The notes under the pieces are model-generated. The model saw only the letters and a program-made list of their open reading frames with translations, did no database searches and was not told the DNA's origin. Positions 33,600-42,028 of a stretch of DNA of 64,000 bases are shown here, one piece after another. Source of the stretch: Nitrospinaceae bacterium. Lineage in GTDB: Bacteria > Nitrospinota > Nitrospinia > Nitrospinales > VA-1. A program made the position numbers and the translations under genes. The stretch's first letter is position 1. Every line of letters begins with the position of its first letter. The DNA is taken from the NCBI GenBank assembly GCA_029261595.1, contig JAJDAZ010000056.1:1-64000 (forward strand), written 5' to 3'.

Positions 33600-34379
33600 G
33601 TGAAGAGAGAGATAAAATCCAGATATCTCCTCTTTCTATCGCTCGTTTTTTCCCTCCTTGTATTTCCCTCTCCCGCGTTTAGCCTGGAAAAGACTAAGCA
33701 GATCCTTGAGGATCTGGACGCGCAATATTATTTTCCTCAGAACCAGGGCCTCAAAAAACTTTCCGTCCACATGGAATGGGAACAACTCGATGTGACCACG
33801 GACAGCGGGATGTATTTAAAAAATCCTCCGATTGTATTTAATTGGGAAAAGAGCCAGGGGATTTCAAAAAGCGCTTTTCAGTTGGCGGGTAAATCCATTG
33901 ATGTTTCTAAAGAACGAAAGACTGAATTGTTGAGGATGCTGGAAAATTACAAGGAAGTGGTGATTCCTAAAACCCTTGTTGAAAAAATGGCGGGTTATAA
34001 GGGGCAGGTAAAGGTTGCCAGCAAACAAAAAAGGTTGCTGGAGTTTTCCGCCCAAAACACAAGTTCAGACATTAGAAAATACGGTTTGATGGTCGATCTC
34101 GAGCAGAAAAAAGTATGGAAATTCAGGATAGAACGAAAAAACGCTCCATTTAAAATCGTGAGCGATATTCGATACACCCGCCAGGATGGCAAGTGGATGG
34201 TTGCCGAAAGCCGGTCCAAATTCCGGGCCGGTGAAATGGAATACGAGGAAACGACCGAGTATGTTTATCGCCGAACGGGTAAATTCTGGCTTGTGGGCAA
34301 AATGAGCCAGGTTCTTAAAACAGAGGACCGGGTCCTCCAGTCCTATATTTTCCGGTTTCACGATTATAAGATCAATTGA
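33600..34379 (+). CDS. Exported protein of unknown function
   Basis: A GTG at 33600 places a signal peptide (LLFLSLVFSLLVFPSPAFS) at the N-terminus; the frame is open from 33525 but that start would put unlikely residues ahead of it. The ~235 mature residues are β-rich and include FRIERKNAPFKIVSDIRYTRQDGKWMV-like strands (about 190-215) typical of lipoprotein-carrier or DUF4292-like folds, but I cannot place the family. It follows the TlpA gene by 71 bases and may belong to the same envelope cluster. Confidence 0.6.
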   Translation: MKREIKSRYLLFLSLVFSLLVFPSPAFSLEKTKQILEDLDAQYYFPQNQGLKKLSVHMEWEQLDVTTDSGMYLKNPPIVFNWEKSQGISKSAFQLAGKSIDVSKERKTELLRMLENYKEVVIPKTLVEKMAGYKGQVKVASKQKRLLEFSAQNTSSDIRKYGLMVDLEQKKVWKFRIERKNAPFKIVSDIRYTRQDGKWMVAESRSKFRAGEMEYEETTEYVYRRTGKFWLVGKMSQVLKTEDRVLQSYIFRFHDYKIN

Positions 34380-34580
34380 GCCAGGTTTTTCTATACCTTA
34401 GATGAACCGTGCGGCCGGAAAATCTTTATTTTAAAATTACCTAAAAAGTAAATGTAGTCTATAAATTGTTGAAATAAAATGAGTTATGGGCCTATATTTC
34501 AAATATTTCCGATTGTATCTGATGGGGGCTTTGGTTTATAATCAGGTCACTTAATATTCTTACTTTGGTGGAGGAAGGAT

Positions 34581-34895
34581 ATGTCGGGTTTAAAGAGCGC
34601 CTGGGAACTCAGTCTTGAAAAGTCTGACAAACTGGTTCCGGAGCTCAAAGGCAAAAAAAAGCTGGACGAGCGAAAGAAAAAGGAAATCAATGAAATCCGC
34701 AAAGAGTACAAGGCAAGGATTGCGGATAAGGATGTAACTCTCCAGGACCGTTTGAACAAATTGTCGCTGAGAACGCCTCCGGAAGAAATGGAGTCGGTAT
34801 CTGAAGAACTCAGGCGTCATTTTGTGGATGAAAAAAAAGTCCTGGAAGAGGAGATGGAAAGCAAGGTGGAAGCTGTCCGTCATCGCTCAGACTGA
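34581..34895 (+). CDS. Small charged coiled-coil protein of unknown function
   Basis: The 104 residues are almost wholly helical and highly charged (KLVPELKGKKKLDERKKKEI, IADKDVTLQDRLNKLS, VEAVRHRSD), with no cysteine, signal peptide or membrane segment. A strong GGAGGAAGG box lies just before the ATG, so it is likely translated. It precedes argS by about 110 bases and could share its promoter region. No family is recognised. Confidence 0.6.
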   Translation: MSGLKSAWELSLEKSDKLVPELKGKKKLDERKKKEINEIRKEYKARIADKDVTLQDRLNKLSLRTPPEEMESVSEELRRHFVDEKKVLEEEMESKVEAVRHRSD

Positions 34896-35005
34896 TAACC
34901 CTGAAAATTCTTCACCCTTTCTTCCTTAAAGAAATTTTACCGTAAACTTCGGTTCAGACCGTCTGGCGCTATTTCTTTTCTTAAATTTAGGAAAACTGTA
35001 ATTGC

Positions 35006-36670
35006 ATGAAGCACGTCATTGAACAACTCGTCTTGTCAGCTCTCGACAAAGCCAAAAATAATGGGGAGCTTGAAATTGCCGAGTCGCCTGAAATCGTCAT
35101 TGAAAAACCCAAGGACCCTAAAATGGGGGATTTTTCCACGAATCTCGCGATGACGCTTGCCAAGCCGGAACGGAAAAACCCGAGAGCGATCGCAGAAGTG
35201 ATCTGCAAATACCTCAAAAATGGAGGAGGGCAGGTCGAGCGGGTGGACATGGCGGGTCCGGGGTTCATCAACCTGAAAATGACGCCGTCTTTTTTCATCA
35301 GCAGACTCCTGAAGGTCGCTGAATCCGGTGAGGATTTCGGCAGTTCGACCGTGGGCAAAGGGCAAAAAGTTCTGGTGGAATACGTTAGCGCCAATCCGAC
35401 GGGCCCCCTCCATGTGGGGCATGGTCGAGGAGCGGCGGTAGGAAACACCCTGTGCAATATCCTCCAAAAAGCCGGGTTTGATATCAAGTCCGAATATTAC
35501 GTCAACGACGTGGGCAACCAGATGAATATTCTGGGGCGATCCACCTTATTGCGTTATCAGGAGATCCATCAAAAATCGGTGGAATTTCCCGAGGATCATT
35601 ATCAGGGGGACTATATCAAGGACATAGCCGGGGAAATAATCGAAAAGCACGGCGCAGAGTATTTGGATAAACCCGAAGAGGAGGCGCTGCCTTTTTTCCG
35701 GCAGGTTGCGGCGCATTGGGTTTTGGAGGGGATCAAAAAAGATCTCAAAGATTTTCGTGTGGAGTTTGACGGCTGGTTCAGTGAAAAGACGCTTTATGAC
35801 GATGCCTCCGTTGAAAATGCTTTGGCCTGGCTACGGGACAAAGGGTACGTGTATGACAAAGATGGAGCCGTATGGCTGAAGTCCTCGGCTTTTCAGGACG
35901 ACAAGGACCGGGTGATCGTCAAACAAAATGGCGACCAGACGTACTTTTGCTCGGACATTGCCTACCATCAAAACAAGATCAACCGTGGGTTCGAACATCT
36001 GATCGATCTTTTTGGCGCCGACCATCATGGCTACGTGCCGCGCATGCAGGCGGTGATGCAGGCGCTGGGCTATGACCGCGATGTGTTCAAAGCCCTTCTT
36101 GTGCAATTTGTGTCATTGAAACGGGGAGGGGAGAAGGTTGCGATGTCCACCCGGTCCGGAGAATTTGTCACGTTGAAAGAAGTGGTGGACGAAGTGGGCG
36201 TCGATGCGGCGCGGTATTTTTTCCTGTCGCGCAGTTGCGACAGCCACCTGGATTTCGATCTGGAACTGGCGAAAAAAGAGACCCCTGAGAATCCGGTCTT
36301 TTATATTCAGTATGCCCATGCCCGTATCTGCAATGTGTTTCTCACGGCGCAAAATCAAGGGGTCAAGGTTCCTGAAGTTTCAGATGTGGACTTGACGCCG
36401 CTGGTTGAAGATGAGGAGTTTGCGCTCATCAAAAATATCCTGGCGTTCACCGAGGTGGTTGAAAAAAGCGCGTTGGCCAAGGAGGTACACCGCATTTCCC
36501 ACTACCTGCACGATCTGGTGGCGGTGTTTCACAGCTACTACAACAAACATCGAGTGGTCACGGAAAACGAATCCCTGACTCTTGCGCGGTTATTTCTTTT
36601 GCACTGTTTGCGGATCACCATACGCAATGGATTGGCCCTCATGGGCATTTCCGCTCCGGAAAAAATGTGA
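35006..36670 (+). CDS. argS: Arginyl-tRNA synthetase
   Basis: Charges tRNA-Arg. The 554-residue protein is of normal length. It has the N-terminal additional domain, the HIGH-type motif PTGPLHVGHGRGA and the KMSKS-equivalent EKVAMSTRSGE, and an all-helical C-terminal anticodon-binding DALR domain (YIQYAHARICNV, then VAVFHSYYNKHRV). A SPOR-domain protein gene follows 53 bases after the stop. Confidence 0.98.
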   Translation: MKHVIEQLVLSALDKAKNNGELEIAESPEIVIEKPKDPKMGDFSTNLAMTLAKPERKNPRAIAEVICKYLKNGGGQVERVDMAGPGFINLKMTPSFFISRLLKVAESGEDFGSSTVGKGQKVLVEYVSANPTGPLHVGHGRGAAVGNTLCNILQKAGFDIKSEYYVNDVGNQMNILGRSTLLRYQEIHQKSVEFPEDHYQGDYIKDIAGEIIEKHGAEYLDKPEEEALPFFRQVAAHWVLEGIKKDLKDFRVEFDGWFSEKTLYDDASVENALAWLRDKGYVYDKDGAVWLKSSAFQDDKDRVIVKQNGDQTYFCSDIAYHQNKINRGFEHLIDLFGADHHGYVPRMQAVMQALGYDRDVFKALLVQFVSLKRGGEKVAMSTRSGEFVTLKEVVDEVGVDAARYFFLSRSCDSHLDFDLELAKKETPENPVFYIQYAHARICNVFLTAQNQGVKVPEVSDVDLTPLVEDEEFALIKNILAFTEVVEKSALAKEVHRISHYLHDLVAVFHSYYNKHRVVTENESLTLARLFLLHCLRITIRNGLALMGISAPEKM

Positions 36671-36723
36671 ATGCTGTAAAAATTGCTGATTTGAACAATT
36701 AAGAAAAGCGAGATCCTTGGAAT

Positions 36724-37608
36724 ATGATACGAAAATTAATCATAATTCTAATTTTGAGTAGCACCGTGGGAGCGGGTTATGTTCTGGCCGAAACTGAAAT
36801 AGGGGGCGGTTTTCCTCTGTTCAATTCGGAAGCTCATCAGGTTCCCAAGAAAATCAGCGCCGTCAAAACCAAGTCTTTTTATTCCAAACGGAAGGCTTCC
36901 CACCGTACAGGAGGTTTATCCAGCGATCAGTACAGTTTTTTTCGGGTCCTGAATGATCCTTCTCTGAGCAAAATGGTGGACTTGAACGGAAAGATCATTA
37001 GAAATTATGAGGCCCCGCCAACCCGAGTGGACAAGGCGCGGGTCGAGAAAAAGAATCCCGGAAAACCAACGGCTCCTGTTTTCCCTGCGAAGATTGTCCA
37101 AGTCCGTTTGAAAGTCGCGACCCCTCCCACGGAGGATTCCAAACCGCAAAAAGCCGTGAGGGTGATTCAACGAAAAACTTTCAAACCAACCCCGAAACCA
37201 GTGCAGGTGGCCAACATCCCCATCCTCAGGGAAAAAATGCAACCGAAAAAGATCGCGGTAAAACCGAAGCCCGGACGATTGCTGAAAACCCTGACCGCCC
37301 TTGAGACTGTAAAACCAAACCGGGTGCAACCGATAAAATATGTGAAGACATCTCTGCCAAAGTTCGAATCCTATGTCGTGCAAGTCAGCGCTTTTAAGCA
37401 GTTGCAACGCTCTCAGGAGGTGAAAGGCATACTGGAAAAAAAGGGATACCCCGCCTTCATAGAAAAAACGAAGATTCCGGGGAACGGGGGGGCATGGTAC
37501 CGGGTGAACATTGGAAGATATTTCAACCACGCAGGGGCCGAGTTGGCCGCCAAAAGATTTTTCCGACGGGAAAACCATAAAGCAATGGTGATCCGGCAAG
37601 CGGGATAA
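36724..37608 (+). CDS. Exported SPOR-domain protein
   Basis: The 294-residue protein has an N-terminal signal peptide or anchor (LIIILILSSTVGAGYVLA), a long low-complexity middle rich in Lys, Pro and Val (about residues 50-205), and a C-terminal SPOR domain: SYVVQVSAFKQLQRSQEVKG with the second half WYRVNIGRYFNHAGAELAAK. SPOR domains bind denuded peptidoglycan at division septa, so a septal-wall role is likely. The Pro/Lys linker would span the periplasm. It is next to argS, which is a common SPOR/DedD-like setting in several phyla. Confidence 0.88.
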   Translation: MIRKLIIILILSSTVGAGYVLAETEIGGGFPLFNSEAHQVPKKISAVKTKSFYSKRKASHRTGGLSSDQYSFFRVLNDPSLSKMVDLNGKIIRNYEAPPTRVDKARVEKKNPGKPTAPVFPAKIVQVRLKVATPPTEDSKPQKAVRVIQRKTFKPTPKPVQVANIPILREKMQPKKIAVKPKPGRLLKTLTALETVKPNRVQPIKYVKTSLPKFESYVVQVSAFKQLQRSQEVKGILEKKGYPAFIEKTKIPGNGGAWYRVNIGRYFNHAGAELAAKRFFRRENHKAMVIRQAG

Positions 37609-37624
37609 AGAATTTTTCCCGCTT
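37598..37624. terminator. Bidirectional terminator between SPOR and TPR genes
   Basis: AAGCGGGA pairs with TCCCGCTT around an 11-base A/T-rich loop; the stem includes the stop codons of both convergent genes (SPOR at 37608, TPR-cupredoxin at 37623). Confidence 0.6.
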
Positions 37625-38996
37625 AAAACTTCTGCAGGATTTCCACCGGATCGTCTATCCGCGGGCCTCCGTAAAACTTTTCCTTACTGTCGTACCAGGT
37701 GTTGAATCGGTATCCTTCAATGTCGTCGTGATACAGTTTTCGCCTTTGATCCGCTTCATTGAATTCAAAATCGATGGTTGAGACTTTCCCTTCCTCGACA
37801 GTGACGGTCCCCTTCAGCGTCGGGATGAACGGGTGCCATGCCAGAATCTCGTAGGTTCCGGGCGGGACATCTTCGAGTGTGAAATTCCCATCTTCGTCCG
37901 AAATGGCGTAATATGGATTTTCCACCATGAAGCCGCGTGTCTGCAGGAAAGGGTGGAGGTTGCACTTGATCAGAAACTCCTCGGTGTTCTTACTGACAAA
38001 TGCTGAGCGAACCTGACTGGATCGCTTGATGATGGCCTTGTTGCTTTTTTGTTTGACATAAGACTCGGTGTCAATCTCATACGTGACGATTTCATGGCGG
38101 ATGGGGTCTTTATTTTCCAAAAGAATGTTTTCGCCATTGTGTACCCCGATCACATATTTGTCCGAATGACAGCGGTCAATATTAAACGTCTGCATCTGGG
38201 TGGGGAAAGCCTTGCCTTTTTTGACACCCTGAATGGCGATGACCGTATCTTTGAGTCCTGAGTTCTCCGAAACGGTGAAGTCCCGCAGAATCCGGTGACC
38301 CTTGCCATCGGAAATGCGTGAGCAGAATTCAATGTTGGGAGCATGGATCAAATGAAACGACCGGGCGCGCGGGACCGGTCCCGTCAATGTCACCCGCCCG
38401 GTGAGTGCGCCGCCGTCATTCACTTCGGCGACTTTATACTTCCCCGGAATTTGCTCAAAAAGTTTTTTGGATAGCTTCTCATTTTTACCATAAAGATGGT
38501 GAACCTGCTCTCTCGCCTTATCAAAACGTTCCTGGAGAATATAGACGATGCCTAGGTCGTATCTGGCTTTGGACATGCGCGAATCTTTTTTCAGCGCCAG
38601 CGCAAACTCCTTTTCCGCTTCTTCAAGCAAACCCAGACGAGTGAAAGAAACCCCGCGGTTGTAACGCAAAAACGCGTGATCGTATCCATGCCGTAACGCT
38701 TCCTCAAACTGCAGAAGGGCCTCTTTATGCTTTTTCATCTGGCTCATCGCAACGCCCAGATTGGCATGGGCCAGAGCGAATTTCGGGTTCAGTTCAATGG
38801 CTTGGCGGAACTCTGCGGCGGCATCCGGCCAGTCTTTGATCTGACTCAAACGAATGCCTTTTTGATAATGCTCGCTGGCATCCATGGGTGCCCTGGCCTC
38901 GGAAGGGCCGGAAAGCAGAACCCCTGCTATAAAAAACGCCGAAAGGAACCCAAAGGCTTTCAGGGTCGAATTTTTGGTGATGCGTGATTGGATCAT
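37623..38996 (-). CDS. Exported TPR / cupredoxin-like / carboxypeptidase-regulatory-like protein
   Basis: After a signal peptide (AFGFLSAFFIAGVLLSGPSEA) the 457-residue protein has about four TPR units to residue ~165 (KGIRLSQIKDWPDAAAEF, KFALAHANLGVAMSQMKKHK). Then comes a cupredoxin-like region with RHEIVTYE (His) and the CNLHPFL pattern (Cys-x2-His) of blue copper sites, and a CarboxypepD_reg-like domain (ISDEDGNFTLEDVPPGTYEI). The usual axial methionine after CNxHPW is replaced by Leu here. It resembles periplasmic multidomain proteins common in nitrite-oxidising and other marine bacteria. Function unproven. Confidence 0.72.
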   Translation of the reverse strand: MIQSRITKNSTLKAFGFLSAFFIAGVLLSGPSEARAPMDASEHYQKGIRLSQIKDWPDAAAEFRQAIELNPKFALAHANLGVAMSQMKKHKEALLQFEEALRHGYDHAFLRYNRGVSFTRLGLLEEAEKEFALALKKDSRMSKARYDLGIVYILQERFDKAREQVHHLYGKNEKLSKKLFEQIPGKYKVAEVNDGGALTGRVTLTGPVPRARSFHLIHAPNIEFCSRISDGKGHRILRDFTVSENSGLKDTVIAIQGVKKGKAFPTQMQTFNIDRCHSDKYVIGVHNGENILLENKDPIRHEIVTYEIDTESYVKQKSNKAIIKRSSQVRSAFVSKNTEEFLIKCNLHPFLQTRGFMVENPYYAISDEDGNFTLEDVPPGTYEILAWHPFIPTLKGTVTVEEGKVSTIDFEFNEADQRRKLYHDDIEGYRFNTWYDSKEKFYGGPRIDDPVEILQKF

Positions 38997-39192
38997 TTTA
39001 TCTCTTGGAAAATAAATGGGATATTGGAATCAATAATCTAGCAATCCAGGTGATGGGCTGTCAACAGATATGCAAAACAAATCCGGCCAACCGCCCGTTT
39101 GCATCCTGGATTACTTTTGAATAAGATACCGATAACAGTAAAAAATTCCACCCTTTGTCAGCCGGGCCGGTTGAGGAGCGCATTTTCCTGTC

Positions 39193-40161
39193 ATGAACGA
39201 TTCATTGATCCCATTCCACCCGCACTGGCTGTACCGTGGAGGCGTGGTCCAGACCATTCTGGGCTCCCAGTTCCCCGGCGAGGCCGTCCTTCCCCCAAGA
39301 AAAATGCATAAAATTCCCGTGGGTCCGCGGTCCGCGATGATCTCCCTGGAGCTTGAAAACAAAAACAACAAGAGCCCCATCATCCTGATGGCGCATGGCA
39401 TGGGCGGGTGTTCCGAATCGGGATACATGCGGCGCATTGCCTTAAAGCTCTGGAAACGGGATTTCGGGGTGTTCATGATGAACCAGCGCGGAAGCGGCCC
39501 CGGAATCGGGTTGAGCGAAAACCTGTGGAATGGCGGGTCGAGCGAGGATCTGGATAAGATGGTGAATTACATCGTCAAACGGCATTCCAAACGATCGCTT
39601 CTCATTGTGGGGTTTTCACTGAGCGGCAATGTGTTGTTGAAATATCTGGGGGAGGGGAGAACGCTTCCCAAAAACATTCACGGCGCCTTTGCCGTCAATC
39701 CACCCATCGACCTGAAAACCGCCAGCCAACTGCTTTGCAATGGAAAAGGCTCTGCAATATTCAACCGCTACTATATGCGATTGATCCGCCGCCAATGCCA
39801 GGCGCTGGCCGAATGTTTTCCCGAAGCGGTACAGCCAGAGGGAAAATTCAAGAATATCTGGGATTTTGATACCGTCTACACCGCGCCTGTGGCGGGGTTC
39901 AAAGATGTGGAAGAATATTACCGGAAGAGCAGTTCAAAACAGTTTATCGAGTCCATCGATGTGCCCACCAATATCCTCTGCTCCAAAGACGATCCTTTCA
40001 TCCCCCCCGGCGTTTTTGACGGACTCTGCGGGAATGGCTACGTCAACACCCTGTTCCCCGACCGGGGCGGCCACATGGGATACCTGACCTCAAAATCAAC
40101 CCCTCTGGGCGACAACCGCTGGATGGATTACGTCATTGTCGATTGGGTGGAGAATACTTAA
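39193..40161 (+). CDS. YheT-like alpha/beta hydrolase
   Basis: The 322-residue protein follows the YheT/ABHD family: HPHWLYRGGVVQTILGSQFP near the N-terminus, oxyanion region MAHGMGGCSESG, RGSGPG-type loop, nucleophile elbow GFSLSGNVLLKYL, acid in DDPFIPP and histidine in GGHMGYL. These cytoplasmic hydrolases may act on lipids or esters; no substrate is established. The ATG at 39193 is accepted because the family begins within ten residues of the HPHW motif. Confidence 0.88.
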   Translation: MNDSLIPFHPHWLYRGGVVQTILGSQFPGEAVLPPRKMHKIPVGPRSAMISLELENKNNKSPIILMAHGMGGCSESGYMRRIALKLWKRDFGVFMMNQRGSGPGIGLSENLWNGGSSEDLDKMVNYIVKRHSKRSLLIVGFSLSGNVLLKYLGEGRTLPKNIHGAFAVNPPIDLKTASQLLCNGKGSAIFNRYYMRLIRRQCQALAECFPEAVQPEGKFKNIWDFDTVYTAPVAGFKDVEEYYRKSSSKQFIESIDVPTNILCSKDDPFIPPGVFDGLCGNGYVNTLFPDRGGHMGYLTSKSTPLGDNRWMDYVIVDWVENT

Positions 40162-40357
40162 TTTTAACCAGTTCTTGACCATCCTGCCTTCCAAGTAAGC
40201 CTTATATTTTCAGTTACTTCAAGACATTAACATAGCTTTTAATCGTTTTTATCTTTGCTGGATTTGTCCGCGAGGGTGTACGCAAACTGTATCACAAATC
40301 AAAATCCGGCACCCGTAAGGACCACCGTGCTCCGAATTTTAAAAAGAAAATATAATT

Positions 40358-41029
40358 ATGGTAAGGCTAACAAGTATGCATAGTCGGGATGGTATAATGA
40401 TTTGGCATAAACATTTATTTTCTATTTTTGGAAATCTCAAAGTGAATCCTACGAAAATGAAATCTCTTGAGGAAAAGAAGGCTGGATTAAAAAGGTTGCT
40501 GTATGAAATTGAAATGTTTGTTGGAATATTTAATAAAAATCTGACAACGACTCCCGATAGTCCCATCGAATATAATGTTTACCTGGAAACCTTCCTTTTG
40601 CATGCGAGAATTTTAATTGAATTTTTAACTTCACCCCCACAAAAAAAAGATTTAATTGCTGCCTGTGAATTTGGGGATAATATAATAAAATATAACCTTT
40701 CTTTCCCTGAAGGTTCCGTCACTTCAAAAGATGATCCTGACGAAAAAAGGCTCGAGGTTAATCCGGAAATAAATAATTACCTAAGTCACTTGACTTGGAG
40801 AAGGTCAAGAGAGAAAAAAACCGAATGGGAGACTTCTTACATTGCCAGGGAAATTCTTGAGAAACTTGAGGATTTTATTAATAAACTTTCTCCGGAGGTC
40901 TTTGAAACACCTAATGGAATTTCGAAACAAAAGTTTATAGCCTTATTGGGTTCCGCTAATTTATCTTCTTCTGACAGCAAGATCTTTTTTTCCAGCCAGT
41001 CCTTTTCCTCGACTTTATCTTCCCAATAA
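40358..41029 (+). CDS. AT-rich hypothetical all-helical protein
   Basis: The 223-residue protein is much more AT-rich than neighbouring genes and contains helical segments such as LLYEIEMFVGIFNKNL, YLETFLLHARILIEFL and NNYLSHLTWRRSREKKTEW. The layout (a His-Ala-Arg helix followed by HLTWRR) recalls small HEPN-like helical proteins, but the characteristic RxxxxH motif is not clear, so this is not claimed. Codon use suggests recent acquisition. The start could also be one of the later ATGs, such as 40376 or 40397. Confidence 0.5.
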   Translation: MVRLTSMHSRDGIMIWHKHLFSIFGNLKVNPTKMKSLEEKKAGLKRLLYEIEMFVGIFNKNLTTTPDSPIEYNVYLETFLLHARILIEFLTSPPQKKDLIAACEFGDNIIKYNLSFPEGSVTSKDDPDEKRLEVNPEINNYLSHLTWRRSREKKTEWETSYIAREILEKLEDFINKLSPEVFETPNGISKQKFIALLGSANLSSSDSKIFFSSQSFSSTLSSQ

Positions 41030-41117
41030 AAAATAAAGCCTGTCTCCGCCGTGATGTCTGGCCAGAATACTAAGGAGAAGTTTTCACCTTTTCCAGCATT
41101 TTACCGCGTGTCATTTA

Positions 41118-41327
41118 TTGAATCAGGGGATTGATGTACCCATCGTCCAAGCAGACCTAACTGGAGCGAATCTCCATAAGGCGGACCTTAGCTGGGCAAA
41201 AAACCTAACTTGTGAACAAATACAATCTGCGAATATTGACCGAGATACAATATTACCGGATTATATAAAAGTCACCTGGTCGGAGGATGATACTTACACC
41301 TGCGAGAGGGTGGAGGGGGCAGAATGA
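41118..41327 (+). pseudogene. Pentapeptide-repeat C-terminal fragment
   Basis: The frame, from a TTG at 41118 and open without an ATG further upstream, encodes ADLTGANLHKADLSWAKNLT, three pentapeptides, followed by the usual capping segment CEQIQSANIDRDTILPDY. Intact relatives have many more repeats and an N-terminal helix, so this is probably the tail of a lost gene. Its last bases overlap the start of the next ORF (ATGA), showing that the two were once coupled. Confidence 0.45.
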
Positions 41328-41638
41328 AAATACAGTTGTTGTATTCATCAGGTTGCCCGAGCTTTCAGCCCGCGTTGTCACTTCTTCAGCAGGTGTTGGA
41401 TGATGAAAATATCACGGACAAGGTGGAAACCATTCTTGTGGAGTCCGAGGCGTCGGCTTTAGAATATCGGTTTCTGGGTTCGCCTTCCATCCGGGTGGAC
41501 GGGCAGGATATTGAGATGGAGGCTCGGTCGGCAACCGACTTTGGCATGAAATGCAGAATCTACGATAACGATGGCGTTCCGGGCGGGGTACCCGCTAAAG
41601 ATATGATTCGGGAAGCTATTCTCCAAGGTGGAAAATAA
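41324..41638 (+). CDS. Small thioredoxin-fold, mercury-lyase-like protein
   Basis: The 104 residues begin with a thioredoxin-like strand MKIQLLYSSGCPSFQPALSLL (one Cys of a CxxF motif) and continue to FLGSPSIRVDGQDIE, with the cis-Pro, and MKCRIYDNDGVPGGVPAKDMI. Such short domains accompany organomercurial lyase- or thioredoxin-like genes; the function is unknown. Its ATG overlaps the preceding pentapeptide fragment by 4 bases. Confidence 0.6.
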   Translation: MKIQLLYSSGCPSFQPALSLLQQVLDDENITDKVETILVESEASALEYRFLGSPSIRVDGQDIEMEARSATDFGMKCRIYDNDGVPGGVPAKDMIREAILQGGK

Positions 41639-41641
41639 CAT

Positions 41642-41684
41642 GCCCCTTCTGGGCATGAAGGCAGTGGTCGAATAACACAAGCCA
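41642..41684. repeat. Second copy of the ggcatgaagg repeat
   Basis: Matches 1493-1536 imperfectly: CCCCTTCTGGGCATGAAGG then AGTGGTCGAATAACACAAGCC versus AAGGTGGACTATCACAGCC. Shared spacing and core suggest a common origin. Confidence 0.5.
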
Positions 41685-41922
41685 AGGCCTGGCATAAAAT
41701 TTTCAACCACCCTCACCTAACCTTGTGGTATTTAACATTATCCCTCATGCCCGGTACGGGTACTCCCATGAGGGAGAGGGAATATTTTATTTAATCCTTC
41801 ACCCAACCTGTCATCCCGCGGGTGTTCGTCCTGAAGGAGCGAGGGATTTATTTGACCTTTTATTTCTCTGCGTTCTTTGCGCCTTTGCGGTGACATGATT
41901 TACCTCCCTCCTCCTTCGACAT

Positions 41923-41966
41923 ACCCCTGTGTGGCATGAAGGCAATGGTAAAATACCACAGCCTCA
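41923..41966. repeat. Third copy of the ggcatgaagg repeat
   Basis: CCCCTGTGTGGCATGAAGGC followed by AATGGTAAAATACCACAGCC shares the core GGCATGAAGGC, a GGT 3-5 bases later and the CACAGCC end with the copy at 1493-1536. Confidence 0.5.
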
Positions 41967-42028
41967 GACTGACGGAGGAGAGGATTGAGGTGAGGAGGGA
42001 TTTAAACCTTTTCCATCCTTTTCCGGTC

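Larger units (their letters stand above)
41639..42028. repeat. Intergenic cluster of dispersed repeats
   Basis: The 390 bases between the thioredoxin-like and J-domain genes hold no gene but several repeat fragments. They are two copies of the ggcatgaagg motif (41642-41684, 41923-41966), a hairpin with CCCTCATG/CATGAGGG arms (41741-41775), a TCATCCCGCGGG...CCTGAAGGAGCGAGGGAT segment (41812-41850), and the widespread CTCTGCGTTCTTTGCGCCTTTGCGGTG segment (41868-41894). Confidence 0.6.

Noticed and set aside
40358-41029. HEPN ribonuclease identity for the AT-rich helical protein
   Set aside because: The expected RxxxxH catalytic motif is not visible, so only a general helical description is given.
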